Shown here: positions 8,995 to 17,633 of the stretch, piece by piece
How positions within the stretch are numbered: the first letter of the stretch is position 1
How the letters are laid out: each line of letters starts with the position of its first letter
From: Streptomyces sp. NBC_00289
GTDB taxonomy: Bacteria > Actinomycetota > Actinomycetes > Streptomycetales > Streptomycetaceae
Direction of reading: 5' to 3'
DNA: 64,000 nt
NCBI RefSeq assembly: GCF_041435115.1
Contig: NZ_CP108046.1
Span: 62,001-126,000, forward strand
Program-made: the position numbers and the translations under genes
Notes under the pieces: model-generated
Database searches by the model: none
Seen by the model: the letters and a program-made list of their open reading frames with translations, nothing else
What the model was told of the DNA's origin: nothing

Positions 8995-10015
8995 CCTTCA
9001 CCGCTGATGCAGCAGGCCCTTGCGGGTCTTCTCCCGCCCAGGGTGCTGGGGTGGTTCTGCCAGCGGCCGGTGACCAGCTCCTCCCAGGTGACGGCGCGGG
9101 CATAGCGGCGGACGGTGTTGCGGGACAGTTGCAGGCGGCGGGCGATGGCCCGGATGGTGAGGCCCTGGCCGAGGAGATCTTGCACGGCGGTGTGGTGCTG
9201 CCGGGCCCGCTCAGCCAGCCGGCCCGCGTGAGAGAGTGGCGGGTGCAAAATTTCAGGGGCGAATCCGGAGCGGGGGCCGGTTCGCGAAGGCAGGAACTGT
9301 GCTTGCTGACCAGGGACTTCACGGCCTCGGCGAGGTTATGCCAGAGATGCCACACATCGGCGACCTGGACGGGCTCGGGGGCTCCGGCGCGGGCGCCGTC
9401 GGCGAAGGCGCCGCCCTGGTCGCGGCAGATGATCTCCACTCCGGGGTGGTCGGTGAGCCAGGCCGCGAACGTCGCCGCCTCCCGGTCGGCCAGCAGGTCG
9501 ATGGGGGCATGGGTCTCGCAGTCGACCAGCACGGTGCCGTACTTGTGGCCCTTTCGGGTGGCGAATCATCGACCCCGAGGACCCGGGGCGTCTGTGCGTA
9601 CGGATCGTCCAGGGCCATGGCCAGACTCAGCAGAGTGGCGTCGCTGACCGAAGCCGGCAGCCGGATCGCCAGGCGTTCACCGGCGCGGCCCGCCAGGACC
9701 ACCGCGATCGCGCCCAACAGGCCCGTGAGCTGCGGAGTCCGCCGACCGTAACGCACAGTCAGACCATCAACCTGCTCGGCGAACGTCACTCTCGCGCAGC
9801 CCGGGTTGTCGCAGAAAAGACGCCGGACGGTCAACGTGATGAACACCAGGCAGCCGACCGCACCGTCCGCGAGTCGGCGCTCGCAGCCGCTATGCCTACG
9901 CCTCGACAGAACCCCACGGGCCGGGCACGACGCCGAGATCGTCGATGCCGTACTCGCCACGATCCGTAACAGACCGCCCTCTGCTACCACTTGCTTCACC
10001 AGCACCCGCCGAGGT
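8995..10015 (-). pseudogene. ISL3-family transposase, frameshifted and truncated
   Basis: From about 10015 the minus strand reads the ISL3 N-terminal zinc-ribbon domain and RRLFCDNPGCARVTFAEQVD, then ALAGRAGE-like helices and RVLGVDD, the start of the DDE core. After a frame change near 9560 it continues [20 protein letters not shown] and [12 protein letters not shown], and after another change near 9250 it ends in an HTH-like [19 protein letters not shown]. It interrupts the glutamine synthetase-like gene at its 3' edge. At least two frameshifts make it inactive. Confidence 0.72.
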
Positions 10016-10140
10016 GCGCGGCGTCGGGGTCGGGGCAAGCCCGCCGGCGGCCGGCCGTAGGCCCTGCCGCCGGAGGACCGCATATTTGCCTGTAGCGGCG
10101 TACTCGCGGACGAACCTGATATCAAACGCCGCGTCAAAGA

Positions 10141-10983
10141 TCAGTACCCTCCAGCACGCCCTCGACCTGCAACCCTCACGCCAAGTTGACACCGCTCCCA
10201 CAACGCCTCACGGTGGACTGTCAGCCTATCGAGGACAACCTGGCCCATCGGAGTCAGGGACGGGTGGCCAGCAGCCAGGTCGAGACAGCCGGAGAAGTAG
10301 TCGATCAGATAGCGTACACGGGTTTCACCGTCCGGCATCCCGGCGCCAGCGCAAGCGTAAAATTTGATGGCGGAAGCGGCGAAATGAGCGGCGACAAGTA
10401 CACCTCGCAGTGTCCTGTCAGAAGTTCCCGACGGGAGGACGAAGTCCTCCGGAGCGTCGCCTTTCTGGAGGTCGCAAATTTCCGCGATGAAGTGGAGCCA
10501 TACATGGGCCTGCTCGTGCACGAGGATTTCCTCGAGCGGATGTGGAGAGGAGAACGCACCTTCACCCAGGTAGATGGTCTGGGGAATCAGGAGGTCGGTG
10601 GCACTGCGGACTCCCAGCTTTTGGATCTTACGGTAGCGAAGCGGGATCGCGAACAGCGGCGCCCAACTCGCGACAGCTCCCGCCACCCCGGTGAGCGCAC
10701 TGGAGACACGGCGTTCCTGATCGCCCGTGAGCGGCACCCAGTGGTAGTCGTAGTCGTTGCCCTGGCCATCGGTCATCTTCCGGTAGATGGCTGTCGCATT
10801 TCCGGGGTCAAGGTAGTCGACGAGGCTCGCGTGCCCGGTGGGATCGAGATTGCGGCGCATGGTGGCGACGAGTGTCAGTAGTGTCGAGGGCCGGAACGAA
10901 TCGTCGAGAAAGGGCAAGCCCCCTATCTCGTCAACCAGGTCACTGAAGCTTCCATATGACTGGTCCTCGCGCTGGTCACCCAT
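10141..10983 (-). CDS. HExxH-motif peptide-modification protein (mod_HExxH-like), RiPP cluster
   Basis: About 280 residues from ATG 10983, chosen because GGGAG lies 7 nt upstream; the longer frame to 11157 has no good start. The key motif is LEEILVHEQAHVWLHFIAEI (about residues 150-170), giving HEQAH, followed by VLPSGTSDRTLRGVLVAAHF, which matches the S..R.dpR.l.Gvlh region I recall for TIGR04267 proteins. That family is associated with peptide natural products; some members are described as 2-oxoglutarate-dependent HExxH peptide beta-hydroxylases. Its neighbours, TfuA and YcaO, support this. A metalloprotease acting on the leader is the main alternative. Confidence 0.65.
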   Translation of the reverse strand: MGDQREDQSYGSFSDLVDEIGGLPFLDDSFRPSTLLTLVATMRRNLDPTGHASLVDYLDPGNATAIYRKMTDGQGNDYDYHWVPLTGDQERRVSSALTGVAGAVASWAPLFAIPLRYRKIQKLGVRSATDLLIPQTIYLGEGAFSSPHPLEEILVHEQAHVWLHFIAEICDLQKGDAPEDFVLPSGTSDRTLRGVLVAAHFAASAIKFYACAGAGMPDGETRVRYLIDYFSGCLDLAAGHPSLTPMGQVVLDRLTVHREALWERCQLGVRVAGRGRAGGY

Positions 10984-11319
10984 GAGGTCTCCCGTGTTCT
11001 CTGTGCTGGTCAATCTGATTCCGGAGCAGCGGTGCCGCTCAGGTCTTGACCGGAACGGCGCCTCGCTCTGATGGAGAGCCCGCGAGTCCGGGAAGAACTG
11101 GCAGGCACCGAGCAACAAGTCTGTGGTGAAAGACTCTGTTGCTCTATTCCCAAGCAACGCGGCTGTCAGTACGTCCAGCGCCTGGCCGGGGCGTCACGAA
11201 TCGGGCAAATCAACTCGCCAGGTAGGCGAAGCGCGAGTTCGGCGAACTAAGCAAGTGAGTTGGTAAAGATGGCAAAGTGCAGGCCATGAGAGGTCGTTTT
11301 CCCGTCTTCGTCAGCAGAA
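10984..11319. other. gap between the TfuA-like and HExxH genes
   Basis: 336 bp in which I see no convincing gene. The HExxH frame extends upstream to 11157 without a ribosome site at any alternative start, so I regard this as noncoding and possibly holding a separate promoter. Confidence 0.4.
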
Positions 11320-12003
11320 TCACCGGGCGGCCGTGCTCAGCTTCTCTACTGTCAGCCAGGGCTTTTCAGCCGCGAATCCGAGCAGATCCAAAGTTTTGAG
11401 GCGGAAATGGTCGAACTCGGCCATCTCAGAGTCGACCTGATGGGGTGCCAATTCCAGGGAAGCGACTAGGGCGCGCTTGAGGCTGTACAGGGTCCGCTCC
11501 GCGTACCAGCGCTGCTTGAGGTTTGCAGTGATCTGCCGCCCGGTTTCGCTCGCGAGCTGGCCCCGTGCCACGAGGTCGGCGATGAAGGTACGGATGTGGA
11601 TCATGGGCTCTGACAGCGGCACGAATGGGGCATCGACGCCGTGCATGAGGGTGACTTCATCGTCGTCGAAGTCCTCGTTTGCGATGTACTGCTCGTAGAC
11701 TGCGCCATAGCCATGCATGCCGAGGTGGCGCATTTCGGCGGCCCGGATTGCACCCATGGAACAGAGGCCCCAAACCTGCCAGCCGGCTTCGAGTGCGGCA
11801 CGGAGCTCGGCGTGGCCGACGGAGGGGTAGCTGTGGAACGTACCATCGACAATCGCGACGCGCCCGGGCCCGTGGGATCGGATTAGCTCCTGAATGTCCC
11901 CCCTCCGCACCGGCGGATATAGCCGGACATCTTCGCCGAAGGTGTCCCGAAGGTCAATGCCGTGAGACGTCGGGCCGACATAGACGATGAGCTCAGTGGT
12001 CAC
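11320..12003 (-). CDS. TfuA-like protein, thioamidation partner of YcaO
   Basis: About 227 residues from GTG 12003, with GAAGG 8 nt upstream and only 11 bp after the ycaO stop, so translation is probably coupled. It starts TTELIVYVGPTSHGID and contains VAIVDGTFHSYPSVGHAELR and GAIRAAEMRHLGMHGYG, all typical of the TfuA core domain. In thioamitide pathways and in methyl-coenzyme M reductase maturation, TfuA works with YcaO to convert a backbone amide into a thioamide, probably by delivering sulfur. The neighbouring YcaO and short precursor gene make the same role likely here. Confidence 0.87.
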   Translation of the reverse strand: MTTELIVYVGPTSHGIDLRDTFGEDVRLYPPVRRGDIQELIRSHGPGRVAIVDGTFHSYPSVGHAELRAALEAGWQVWGLCSMGAIRAAEMRHLGMHGYGAVYEQYIANEDFDDDEVTLMHGVDAPFVPLSEPMIHIRTFIADLVARGQLASETGRQITANLKQRWYAERTLYSLKRALVASLELAPHQVDSEMAEFDHFRLKTLDLLGFAAEKPWLTVEKLSTAAR

Positions 12004-12014
12004 GACACGCGCCT

Positions 12015-13217
12015 TCAGGAATTCACGAGAGTTGCAAGACGAGGGCCCACACGCTTTAGCTCGGGTTGGAAATGTTCGAGCTTCGGGACGACGACCTTGA
12101 CGGCTGAAAGTGGTGCGAAGCGCTGGGAGAGGACCACGCGAAGGACCTGCCGGATCCCGCGCCGGCCGAGTGTTTCAATCAGTGTGCCAAGCGCACTGTC
12201 AATGTCGATCGCGGCGTTCGAAGCGTCGGGGATGGCGGAGTACTGAATGCATTCTGCGGAGTCGATGGCCTGCTCACGGGCCGCGCTCATCGCCTGTTTC
12301 TCGAACTCCCGCCCATAGCGAGCGAAGTACTCGTGGCGGTCGACGAGGTCGTCGCGGCCGCCATGGATATGAGTGAGCCGCGACTGGGCGGCCTCAGACA
12401 GCGCGCGGACAGCTGCGATGTTTTTCACGAGGTGCAGTCCGGCGCCGTAGGCAAGGGCAACCGGAGCATCGTCGGACGACTCTAGGAGGAATGCGTCGAA
12501 GTAGGGCAGTTCGAACTCGTTCGGGGTGTAGCGGATAACCGCTTCAAGACCAGCGGACACAATTTTGGAACGGAGAACCTCAATATGGGCAGTTGGGTCA
12601 CCGAAATTTACACGACGTGAGGTGTTCTTGAAGTAGTTAAGTGACCTAATGTCGCGTTCGATGACCTCGCAGAGGCCGTGCACCGTGGCCTCATCGATCG
12701 AGTTTCCTGAACATAGCCCATTGGTTCCGGAGCCGAATATCCGCTGCCCCGGGTTCTCTGGAAAAGGATGGTAGGCGAGCTCTGCGGGGACCAGCAATGT
12801 GCGTCCTGTAGTAACGTCTTCAGCCTCGACGCAGGCAAGAGCTCCGTCCGGGTCGACCGGAACCCCCATAACCGGGCAGAGGTCGACAAATTCGAAATCC
12901 GCCCACTGCTGCGAAGCCACCTCGCGCGGAGTGGACATGATAATCTCGATCTCGCGGTTTCGGTATTCTGCGAGCGCGAATTCGATGGCCTCCATGTAGG
13001 CCCCCACTCGGGCTTCTTCCGGATATGCGCCCTTTCCAGCATTGACGCAGAGAGATTTGGAGTCCGGGCGAATGCTGGCAAATACTGGAATGCCAATGCA
13101 GTCGAGCCAAGTAGTATCCGTCACTCTAACAATGCCGAGTTCTTTCGCTGCTACTTTCGCCCGCGACAGAGTTTCGGCCAGCGGTGCAGTTCGCAGGCTT
13201 GAGGTCATCCGATGCAC
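12015..13217 (-). CDS. YcaO-domain ATP-dependent peptide backbone-modifying enzyme
   Basis: About 400 residues from GTG 13217, chosen because GGAGGG lies 7 nt upstream; ATG 13208 is an alternative. ATP/Mg-binding motifs of the YcaO fold are present: YMEAIEFALAEY near residue 80, then NGLCSGNSIDEATVHGLCEV followed by IERD near 180. It lacks a proline-rich PxPxP C-terminus, as do many stand-alone YcaO proteins that use TfuA rather than a cyclodehydratase partner. YcaO activates an amide oxygen by phosphorylation; with TfuA the product is normally a thioamide. The substrate is probably the 53-residue peptide encoded just upstream. Confidence 0.9.
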   Translation of the reverse strand: MHRMTSSLRTAPLAETLSRAKVAAKELGIVRVTDTTWLDCIGIPVFASIRPDSKSLCVNAGKGAYPEEARVGAYMEAIEFALAEYRNREIEIIMSTPREVASQQWADFEFVDLCPVMGVPVDPDGALACVEAEDVTTGRTLLVPAELAYHPFPENPGQRIFGSGTNGLCSGNSIDEATVHGLCEVIERDIRSLNYFKNTSRRVNFGDPTAHIEVLRSKIVSAGLEAVIRYTPNEFELPYFDAFLLESSDDAPVALAYGAGLHLVKNIAAVRALSEAAQSRLTHIHGGRDDLVDRHEYFARYGREFEKQAMSAAREQAIDSAECIQYSAIPDASNAAIDIDSALGTLIETLGRRGIRQVLRVVLSQRFAPLSAVKVVVPKLEHFQPELKRVGPRLATLVNS

Positions 13218-13282
13218 GTTGCGCCCTCCGCCCAATAGGTCCGAACGGTTCGGTGTGGCGGCGGACCGGTATCAACTGCCGA

Positions 13283-13320
13283 CGGTCGTTGTGGAGCAGT
13301 TAGGTGCTCCACAACGACCG
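13283..13320 (-). terminator. perfect hairpin between precursor gene and ycaO
   Basis: CGGTCGTTGTGGAGC (13283-13297) and its exact complement (13306-13320) form a 15-bp stem with an 8-base loop. It lies 14 bases after the precursor stop and 66 bases before the ycaO start. No U-run follows. Such a structure can act as a partial terminator or as a 3' mRNA stabiliser, giving more precursor than enzyme mRNA; this role is inferred. Confidence 0.6.
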
Positions 13321-13333
13321 GCCGCCGAATAAA

Positions 13334-13495
13334 TCAGTTGGCGACAGTAGGGGTCTCCGGGTTGACGTCGGTGATCCCCTCAGAGAGGGCGTGGTAACCT
13401 GCAAACATGGGGCCTTCGTCGGTCAGCAGATCGGAGAACTTCTCCACGGCGGCCTCATCAAGGACGAAGTTTCCGGAAAACATACCGCTATTCAT
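13334..13495 (-). CDS. candidate RiPP precursor peptide, 53 residues
   Basis: ATG 13495 to TGA 13334, with AAGGG about 9 nt upstream. The peptide begins MNSGMFSGNFVLDEAA and ends ITDVNPETPTVAN. The N-terminal two thirds are acidic and helix-prone (LDEAAVEKFSDLLTDE), as leader peptides usually are; the C-terminal part, GYHALSEG to TPTVAN, would be the core. It is the first gene of the minus-strand run toward YcaO, TfuA and the HExxH protein, the normal place for a precursor. It has no cysteine, which argues against azoline chemistry and for backbone thioamidation or side-chain hydroxylation. I do not recognise the sequence. The cleavage site is unknown. Confidence 0.72.
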   Translation of the reverse strand: MNSGMFSGNFVLDEAAVEKFSDLLTDEGPMFAGYHALSEGITDVNPETPTVAN

Positions 13496-13500
13496 AGACT

Positions 13501-13579
13501 TAATCCCTTACTGAAGAGCTTGGCATTTCCACGATAATATGTACCTCCCGTGAGCGAGGGCTTGAGTAGTTGATACTCA
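13501..13579 (-). promoter_or_regulatory. 5' region of the precursor gene: inverted repeat and possible 10-codon leader ORF
   Basis: TGAGTAGTTGATACTCA (13563-13579) has 6-bp arms around a 5-base centre, a possible operator. Downstream, GGGAGG precedes a GTG that opens a frame of 10 codons (VEMPSSSVRD) whose TAA falls within the ribosome site of the precursor. Either could control expression; both are weak signals. Confidence 0.3.
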
Positions 13580-13648
13580 GAGCGGCGCCCCAACCTGACG
13601 TAGTGATTCCTAACGTCCTGTGTCTGGTACTGCAGGAGCGCTTCGTGT

Positions 13649-13772
13649 TGAAGTCCCCCGTTGATCTGGACAGGTTGATACTGGGACGGGGTGGTCCCGC
13701 AGTAAGCAGTCCAGTCACGTGAGTAGCAAGAGCAGTTCGGGTAAGCGGTACACGGCCGAGTTCAAGTACTAC
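13649..13772 (+). mobile_element. IS3-family left-end remnant
   Basis: TGAAGTCCCCCGTTGATCTG at about 13652 looks like an IS3 terminus, followed by a GTG-initiated OrfA start reading VSSKSSSGKRYTAEFK before the sequence changes at about 13772. Only some 120 bp survive. Confidence 0.55.
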
Positions 13773-13883
13773 AGCAGCAGATCTTGAGTGAGTGGTCGTT
13801 CTTGGTCGGCGTGTTTCCAGGGGCGGAGTCGTGCGGGGAGTGGGTCGTCGCGGCGGTAATGGGCGATGGTGGCCCGGGGCTAG
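13773..13883 (-). pseudogene. unassigned protein-tail remnant interrupted by IS1380
   Basis: The minus strand reads ATIAHYRRDDPLPARLRPWK and ends QDLLL at a stop near 13780, with the expected upstream part beyond the IS1380 insertion (15605 onward). It resembles a transposase C-terminus but I cannot assign a family. Confidence 0.25.
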
Positions 13884-15600
13884 CCTCGATTCGTCAGCGG
13901 GGTTCGATCGCTGATCGGTCCGGCGGTTCGCCTGTAATGTCCTTGGCCGGTGTAGGACAGGTCGTCGCGTGACGCTGCGGCTGCGCCGGGTTCCACGGGC
14001 CCGGAGACTGCGAGGCTCCTCCTTCCTGATCCTCGTCGGGGCAGTTCCCGGCCGTCAGGTGACGGCCGGGAGGGCGGTGAGCCGCTGCCAGCAGGTAGTG
14101 AACGCCGATGCCCAGGGCCAGGTCCGCTCGATGCGCAGCCATCGGCGGCGGGCGTGGTCGGCGAGGCGGGCGGGCAGGTGGTAGAGGCGGAAGCGCATGG
14201 TGTCCGGCTCGGCGTCGGCCAGGCCCTCGTTGTCGTGCAGGGCCAGCAGCCGCACCCAGGCGTCGAGATCACTCGCGAGGTTCGCGGCGAGCATCCAGCC
14301 GCGATTCACCTCCCATGACGCGGAGGGTAAATTGTCCAGCCCCATGGCCTTGTTGGTGCGCACCCGGTCTTCCACACCGGCATGCGAGCGGTGCAGCACG
14401 TCCAGGAACTGGCTGTGGCCCGAGCCGGCGATGCCCCACATGTGGCGGATGTTGGTGGCGGTGATGCAGTAGCGCCAGCCGGTCTTCTTCTCGAACGCGG
14501 TCAGTTTCTTCAGGTGCCGCCGGGTGGGCTTGACCCGGCGCACGATCAGCCGCATGCCCTCGGGCCAGCCTTCACGGGTGTTCAGCCCGGTCAGCTCCGC
14601 GACGAAGTAGCCCTCCTGGAGGCTGCCGTCCTGGTGCACGGAGGTCTCCCAGGCGCTTTCGGGCAGCTTTGCGATGGCCTTCTCGTCGTCTTCGGTGATC
14701 TTCCAGCCGACGGTGTAGCGGACCGTGCGCCGGGTGGTGTTCAGTGCTTCGAGGTGTTCCAGCAGCCCGTGGGTAGCGCCGGCCCCGTCCACCCGCACCA
14801 GGATTTTCGCCGTGGAGGAGCCGGGGATCTGGGCGAGCGCGTCGGTGAGCACGGCGAGGTGGTCGGCCACCGTGTTCGCCCCTGCGTTGCCCGGTCGCAT
14901 GAGCATGGCCAGCGATTCGGTGGTGTTCGCGCACCACGCGGCCAGTGGATGAAACCCGAACGTCTTTTTGAAGGTGACCGCAGCCCCGGTCTTCTTCGAG
15001 GCTGCGGTGATGACGGTGGCGTCAAGGTCGATGACGATCCAGCCGGTCAGCCGCTTGCCCGCCACCGTCAGCCAGGGGAAGCCGCCCTGCCGCAGGTGCA
15101 GCAGGCTCCACACGTGCCGGCGCACCCTCGCCCGCGCCTTTGCGACCTTCGACAGGGTGGCCACGTCAAGGGCGGCCAGCGTGCGGCGGGCGGTTGAGTC
15201 CGAGGCCGCAGCCCCGAACAACGGCCGGTAATACGACTGGAGTTGCCCGGCTTCCGAGAAGTTCGCCGCTCCCAGCACGATCGCGACCGCGAGGTGCACC
15301 AGCACCCCTGCGCGGTCCCGCCAACCGGCCACTGTGCCGGACGGCAGCACCCCGGCCAGCGCCTCCGTCAGTCCCGTGCGGTCTGCGCACCGGCGCAGCA
15401 GCACCGCCCCGGTATGCCCGACCAGCCTCTTCCCGTCAGCCGCCACGGACAGCCGACGGTCCCACCCTGTACTCTCGACCACCAGAAAGGTGCCTTGCTC
15501 TCTGCAGCGGATACGACCTAGACACTCGCATCCTCGCAGGTCAACGGCACCTTTCTGCTATCGGGGCGTCAGATCACCCAATTCCGCTGAATACCCAGGG
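13884..15600 (-). mobile_element. IS1380-family element, complete
   Basis: Bounded by CCTCGATTCGTCAGCGG at 13884 and the inverted end ...CCGCTGAATACCCAGGG at 15600. CTAG is duplicated at 13880-13883 and 15601-15604, the 4-bp duplication expected of IS1380. About 1.72 kb with one intact transposase gene; related elements lie at 46104-47797 and 54643-58105. Confidence 0.87.
14055..15482 (-). CDS. IS1380-family DDE transposase
   Basis: An unbroken frame of about 475 residues, the usual length for the family. It has the DDE_Tnp_1-type core: GWIVIDLDATVITAASKKTG carries the first Asp, KILVRVDGAGATHGLLEHLE the second, and the C-terminal domain contains RSHAGVEDRVRTNKAMGLDN with the expected Glu. 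It ends LTALPAVT close to the terminal repeat. The intact frame and matching target duplication suggest an element that moved fairly recently. Confidence 0.87.
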   Translation of the reverse strand: MVESTGWDRRLSVAADGKRLVGHTGAVLLRRCADRTGLTEALAGVLPSGTVAGWRDRAGVLVHLAVAIVLGAANFSEAGQLQSYYRPLFGAAASDSTARRTLAALDVATLSKVAKARARVRRHVWSLLHLRQGGFPWLTVAGKRLTGWIVIDLDATVITAASKKTGAAVTFKKTFGFHPLAAWCANTTESLAMLMRPGNAGANTVADHLAVLTDALAQIPGSSTAKILVRVDGAGATHGLLEHLEALNTTRRTVRYTVGWKITEDDEKAIAKLPESAWETSVHQDGSLQEGYFVAELTGLNTREGWPEGMRLIVRRVKPTRRHLKKLTAFEKKTGWRYCITATNIRHMWGIAGSGHSQFLDVLHRSHAGVEDRVRTNKAMGLDNLPSASWEVNRGWMLAANLASDLDAWVRLLALHDNEGLADAEPDTMRFRLYHLPARLADHARRRWLRIERTWPWASAFTTCWQRLTALPAVT

Positions 15601-15838
15601 CTAGTGTTCGGTGCGCCAGCGGTGCTGTTGAAGCTGATAGGCGTCGCTGTGATGGGGCGTCAGGATCGTACCCGCCGCAAAACGCTCGCCGGCCTAGTGC
15701 TGGATTCCTCATTGGATGTCACATATCGGCGCTACAACAGGCGATCGCACGTTCGCGTTGTCTGGTCGGCTGGTGCGAGTTCTCCGTCCGGTTGTTCAGT
15801 CCCTTGTGGGAGCTATCGACCGAGGGCGTCGCCTCGCG

Positions 15839-15900
15839 GTGGGCGGCGCCGTAGGAGCGGAGCTTGTCGGTGGGCGGCGCCGTAGGAGCGGAGCTTGTCG
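15839..15900. repeat. 31-bp perfect tandem duplication inside the IS6 transposase
   Basis: The unit starting GTGGGCGGCGCCGTAGGAGC occupies 15839-15869 and again 15870-15900. Thirty-one bases is not a multiple of three, so it frameshifts the gene after SYGAAHR. Confidence 0.9.
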
Positions 15901-16201
15901 GTGACGACCACCCGCGGCACCGCGCGGGTCCCTTTGAGGAGCTTGCGGAAGAAACGCCTGGCCGCAGCCTTGTCGCGGCGGTTCTGGACAAGAATGTCGA
16001 GCACGTTGCCGTCGGCGTCGACGGCCCGCCACAGGTACTTCTGCTCCCCGTTGATTGTGATGAAGACCTCATCCAGGTGCCATTTGTCACCGGGCCGGGG
16101 ACGGCGGCGCCGCAGGCCGTTCGCGTAGGCCTGTCCGAACTTCAGGCACCACCGGCGCACCGTCTCGTAGGACACGACGACACCGCGCTCGAGCATCAGC
16201 T

Positions 16202-17633
16202 GATGGCGTCCCGCGTGATGGTGTAGGCGATCACCGTGTGGGTGTGCGCGGGCGGGTGCCCGGGGCGTGCATCCGGTGACGGTCTCCGCTCCCTGCGCAT
16301 GAGGCAGGCCACCGTGCAAATCTCCCTGGTGAACGGCCAGTTCAACCCTGGAGGTGCCCGATGGCCTTGTCCCAGTCTGACCTACAACGCCTGCTGGAGT
16401 CACTACGCACGGCGGACGGGATCGAGCTCGTCCGCAACGTCGCCGAGCGCATGCTGCAAGAGCTGATCGAGGCCGAGCTCAGCGGCCGGATCAGCGCCCA
16501 GTGGAACGAGCACACCGAAGCCCGCACCGCCTTCCGCAACGGCCACCGGGAGAAGACCTTGGCCACCCAGGCCGGCGATCTGGACCTGGCGATACCGAAG
16601 CTGCGCAGCGGCAGCTTCTTCCCAGCCTGCTGGAACGGCGGCGCCGCATCGACCAGGCGCTCTACGCCGTCATCATGGAGGCATACGTGCACGGGGTGTC
16701 CACCCGCTCGGTCGACGACCTGGTCAAGGCGCTCGGCGCGGACAGCGGAATCTCCAAGAGCGAGGTCTCACGGATCTGCGGTGACCTGGACGAACAGCTC
16801 ACGGTCTTCCGCGGCCGGCCCCTGGATCACAGCCGCTTCCCCTACCTCTACCTGGACGCCACCTACTGCAAGGTGCGCGTGAACCACCGGATCGTCTCCC
16901 AGGCCGTGGTCATCGCCACCGGCATCAGTGAGGACGGCGGCCGTGAGGTGCTGGGTGTGATGGTCGGTGACAGCGAGACCGAAGCGTTCTGGAGCGAGTT
17001 CCTGCGCTCCTTGCGCGAACGCGGCCTGGGCGGGGTCCGTCTGGTCATCTCCGACAGTCACAGCGGCCTGGTGGCAGCGATCCGCAAGGTCATGCTCGGT
17101 GCCGCCTGGCAGCGTTGTCGTGTCCATTTCTTGAGGAATGTGTTTTCCGTGATCCCCAAGGAATCCGGGGAAATGGTCGCGGCGACCATCCGCACCATCT
17201 TCATCCAGCCCACCGCCGAAGCCGTCCATCACCAACTCGATGCGGTGGCCGACATGCTCGGGCAGCAGTTTCCCAAGGTCAGGCAGATGCTCCTGGACGC
17301 CAAGGAGGACCTGACCGCCTTCGCTGCCTTTCCCATCTCGCATTGGAAGAAGATCCAGTCTTCAAATCCCCTGGAGCGGATCAACCGCGAGATCAAGCGC
17401 CGCACCGACGTCGTGCAGGTCTTCCCCAACCCGGCCGCCCTCGAGCGGCTGGTCACCGCCGTGCTCAGCGAGATGCACGACGAATGGATCGCCTTCCCCC
17501 GCCGCTACCTGTCCGAAGGCAGCATGACTGCCATCTACGCCGCCGAACACGCCGACCACACCACCCATGCACTCCCCAACACCCCGAACACTACGGAGGA
17601 TTGATCGCCTACACCATCACAGGGGACGTGACC
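16202..17633 (+). mobile_element. IS256-family element inserted in IS6
   Basis: The ends are imperfect inverted repeats sharing GTGATGGTGTAGGCGATCA (near 16215 and, inverted, near 17600-17620). CATCAGCT is duplicated at 16194-16201 and 17634-17641, the 8-bp duplication expected of IS256. Length 1432 bp with one transposase gene that is broken by a one-base deletion. Confidence 0.87.
16361..17604 (+). pseudogene. IS256-family transposase with a single-base frameshift
   Basis: The first frame (from ATG 16361, MALSQSDLQRLLESLRTADG) runs to about 16622, where TTCTTCCCAGCC lacks one C compared with the paralogue at 62919-63893 (FFPSLLERRRR). The second frame then carries the rest: HGVSTRSVDDLVKALG, LYLDATYCKVRVNHR with the first catalytic Asp, VRLVISDSHSGLVAAIRKVM with the second, and NPLERINREIKRRTDVVQVF with the Glu. 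It ends at 17604. Apart from this shift the protein is full length. Confidence 0.85.
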
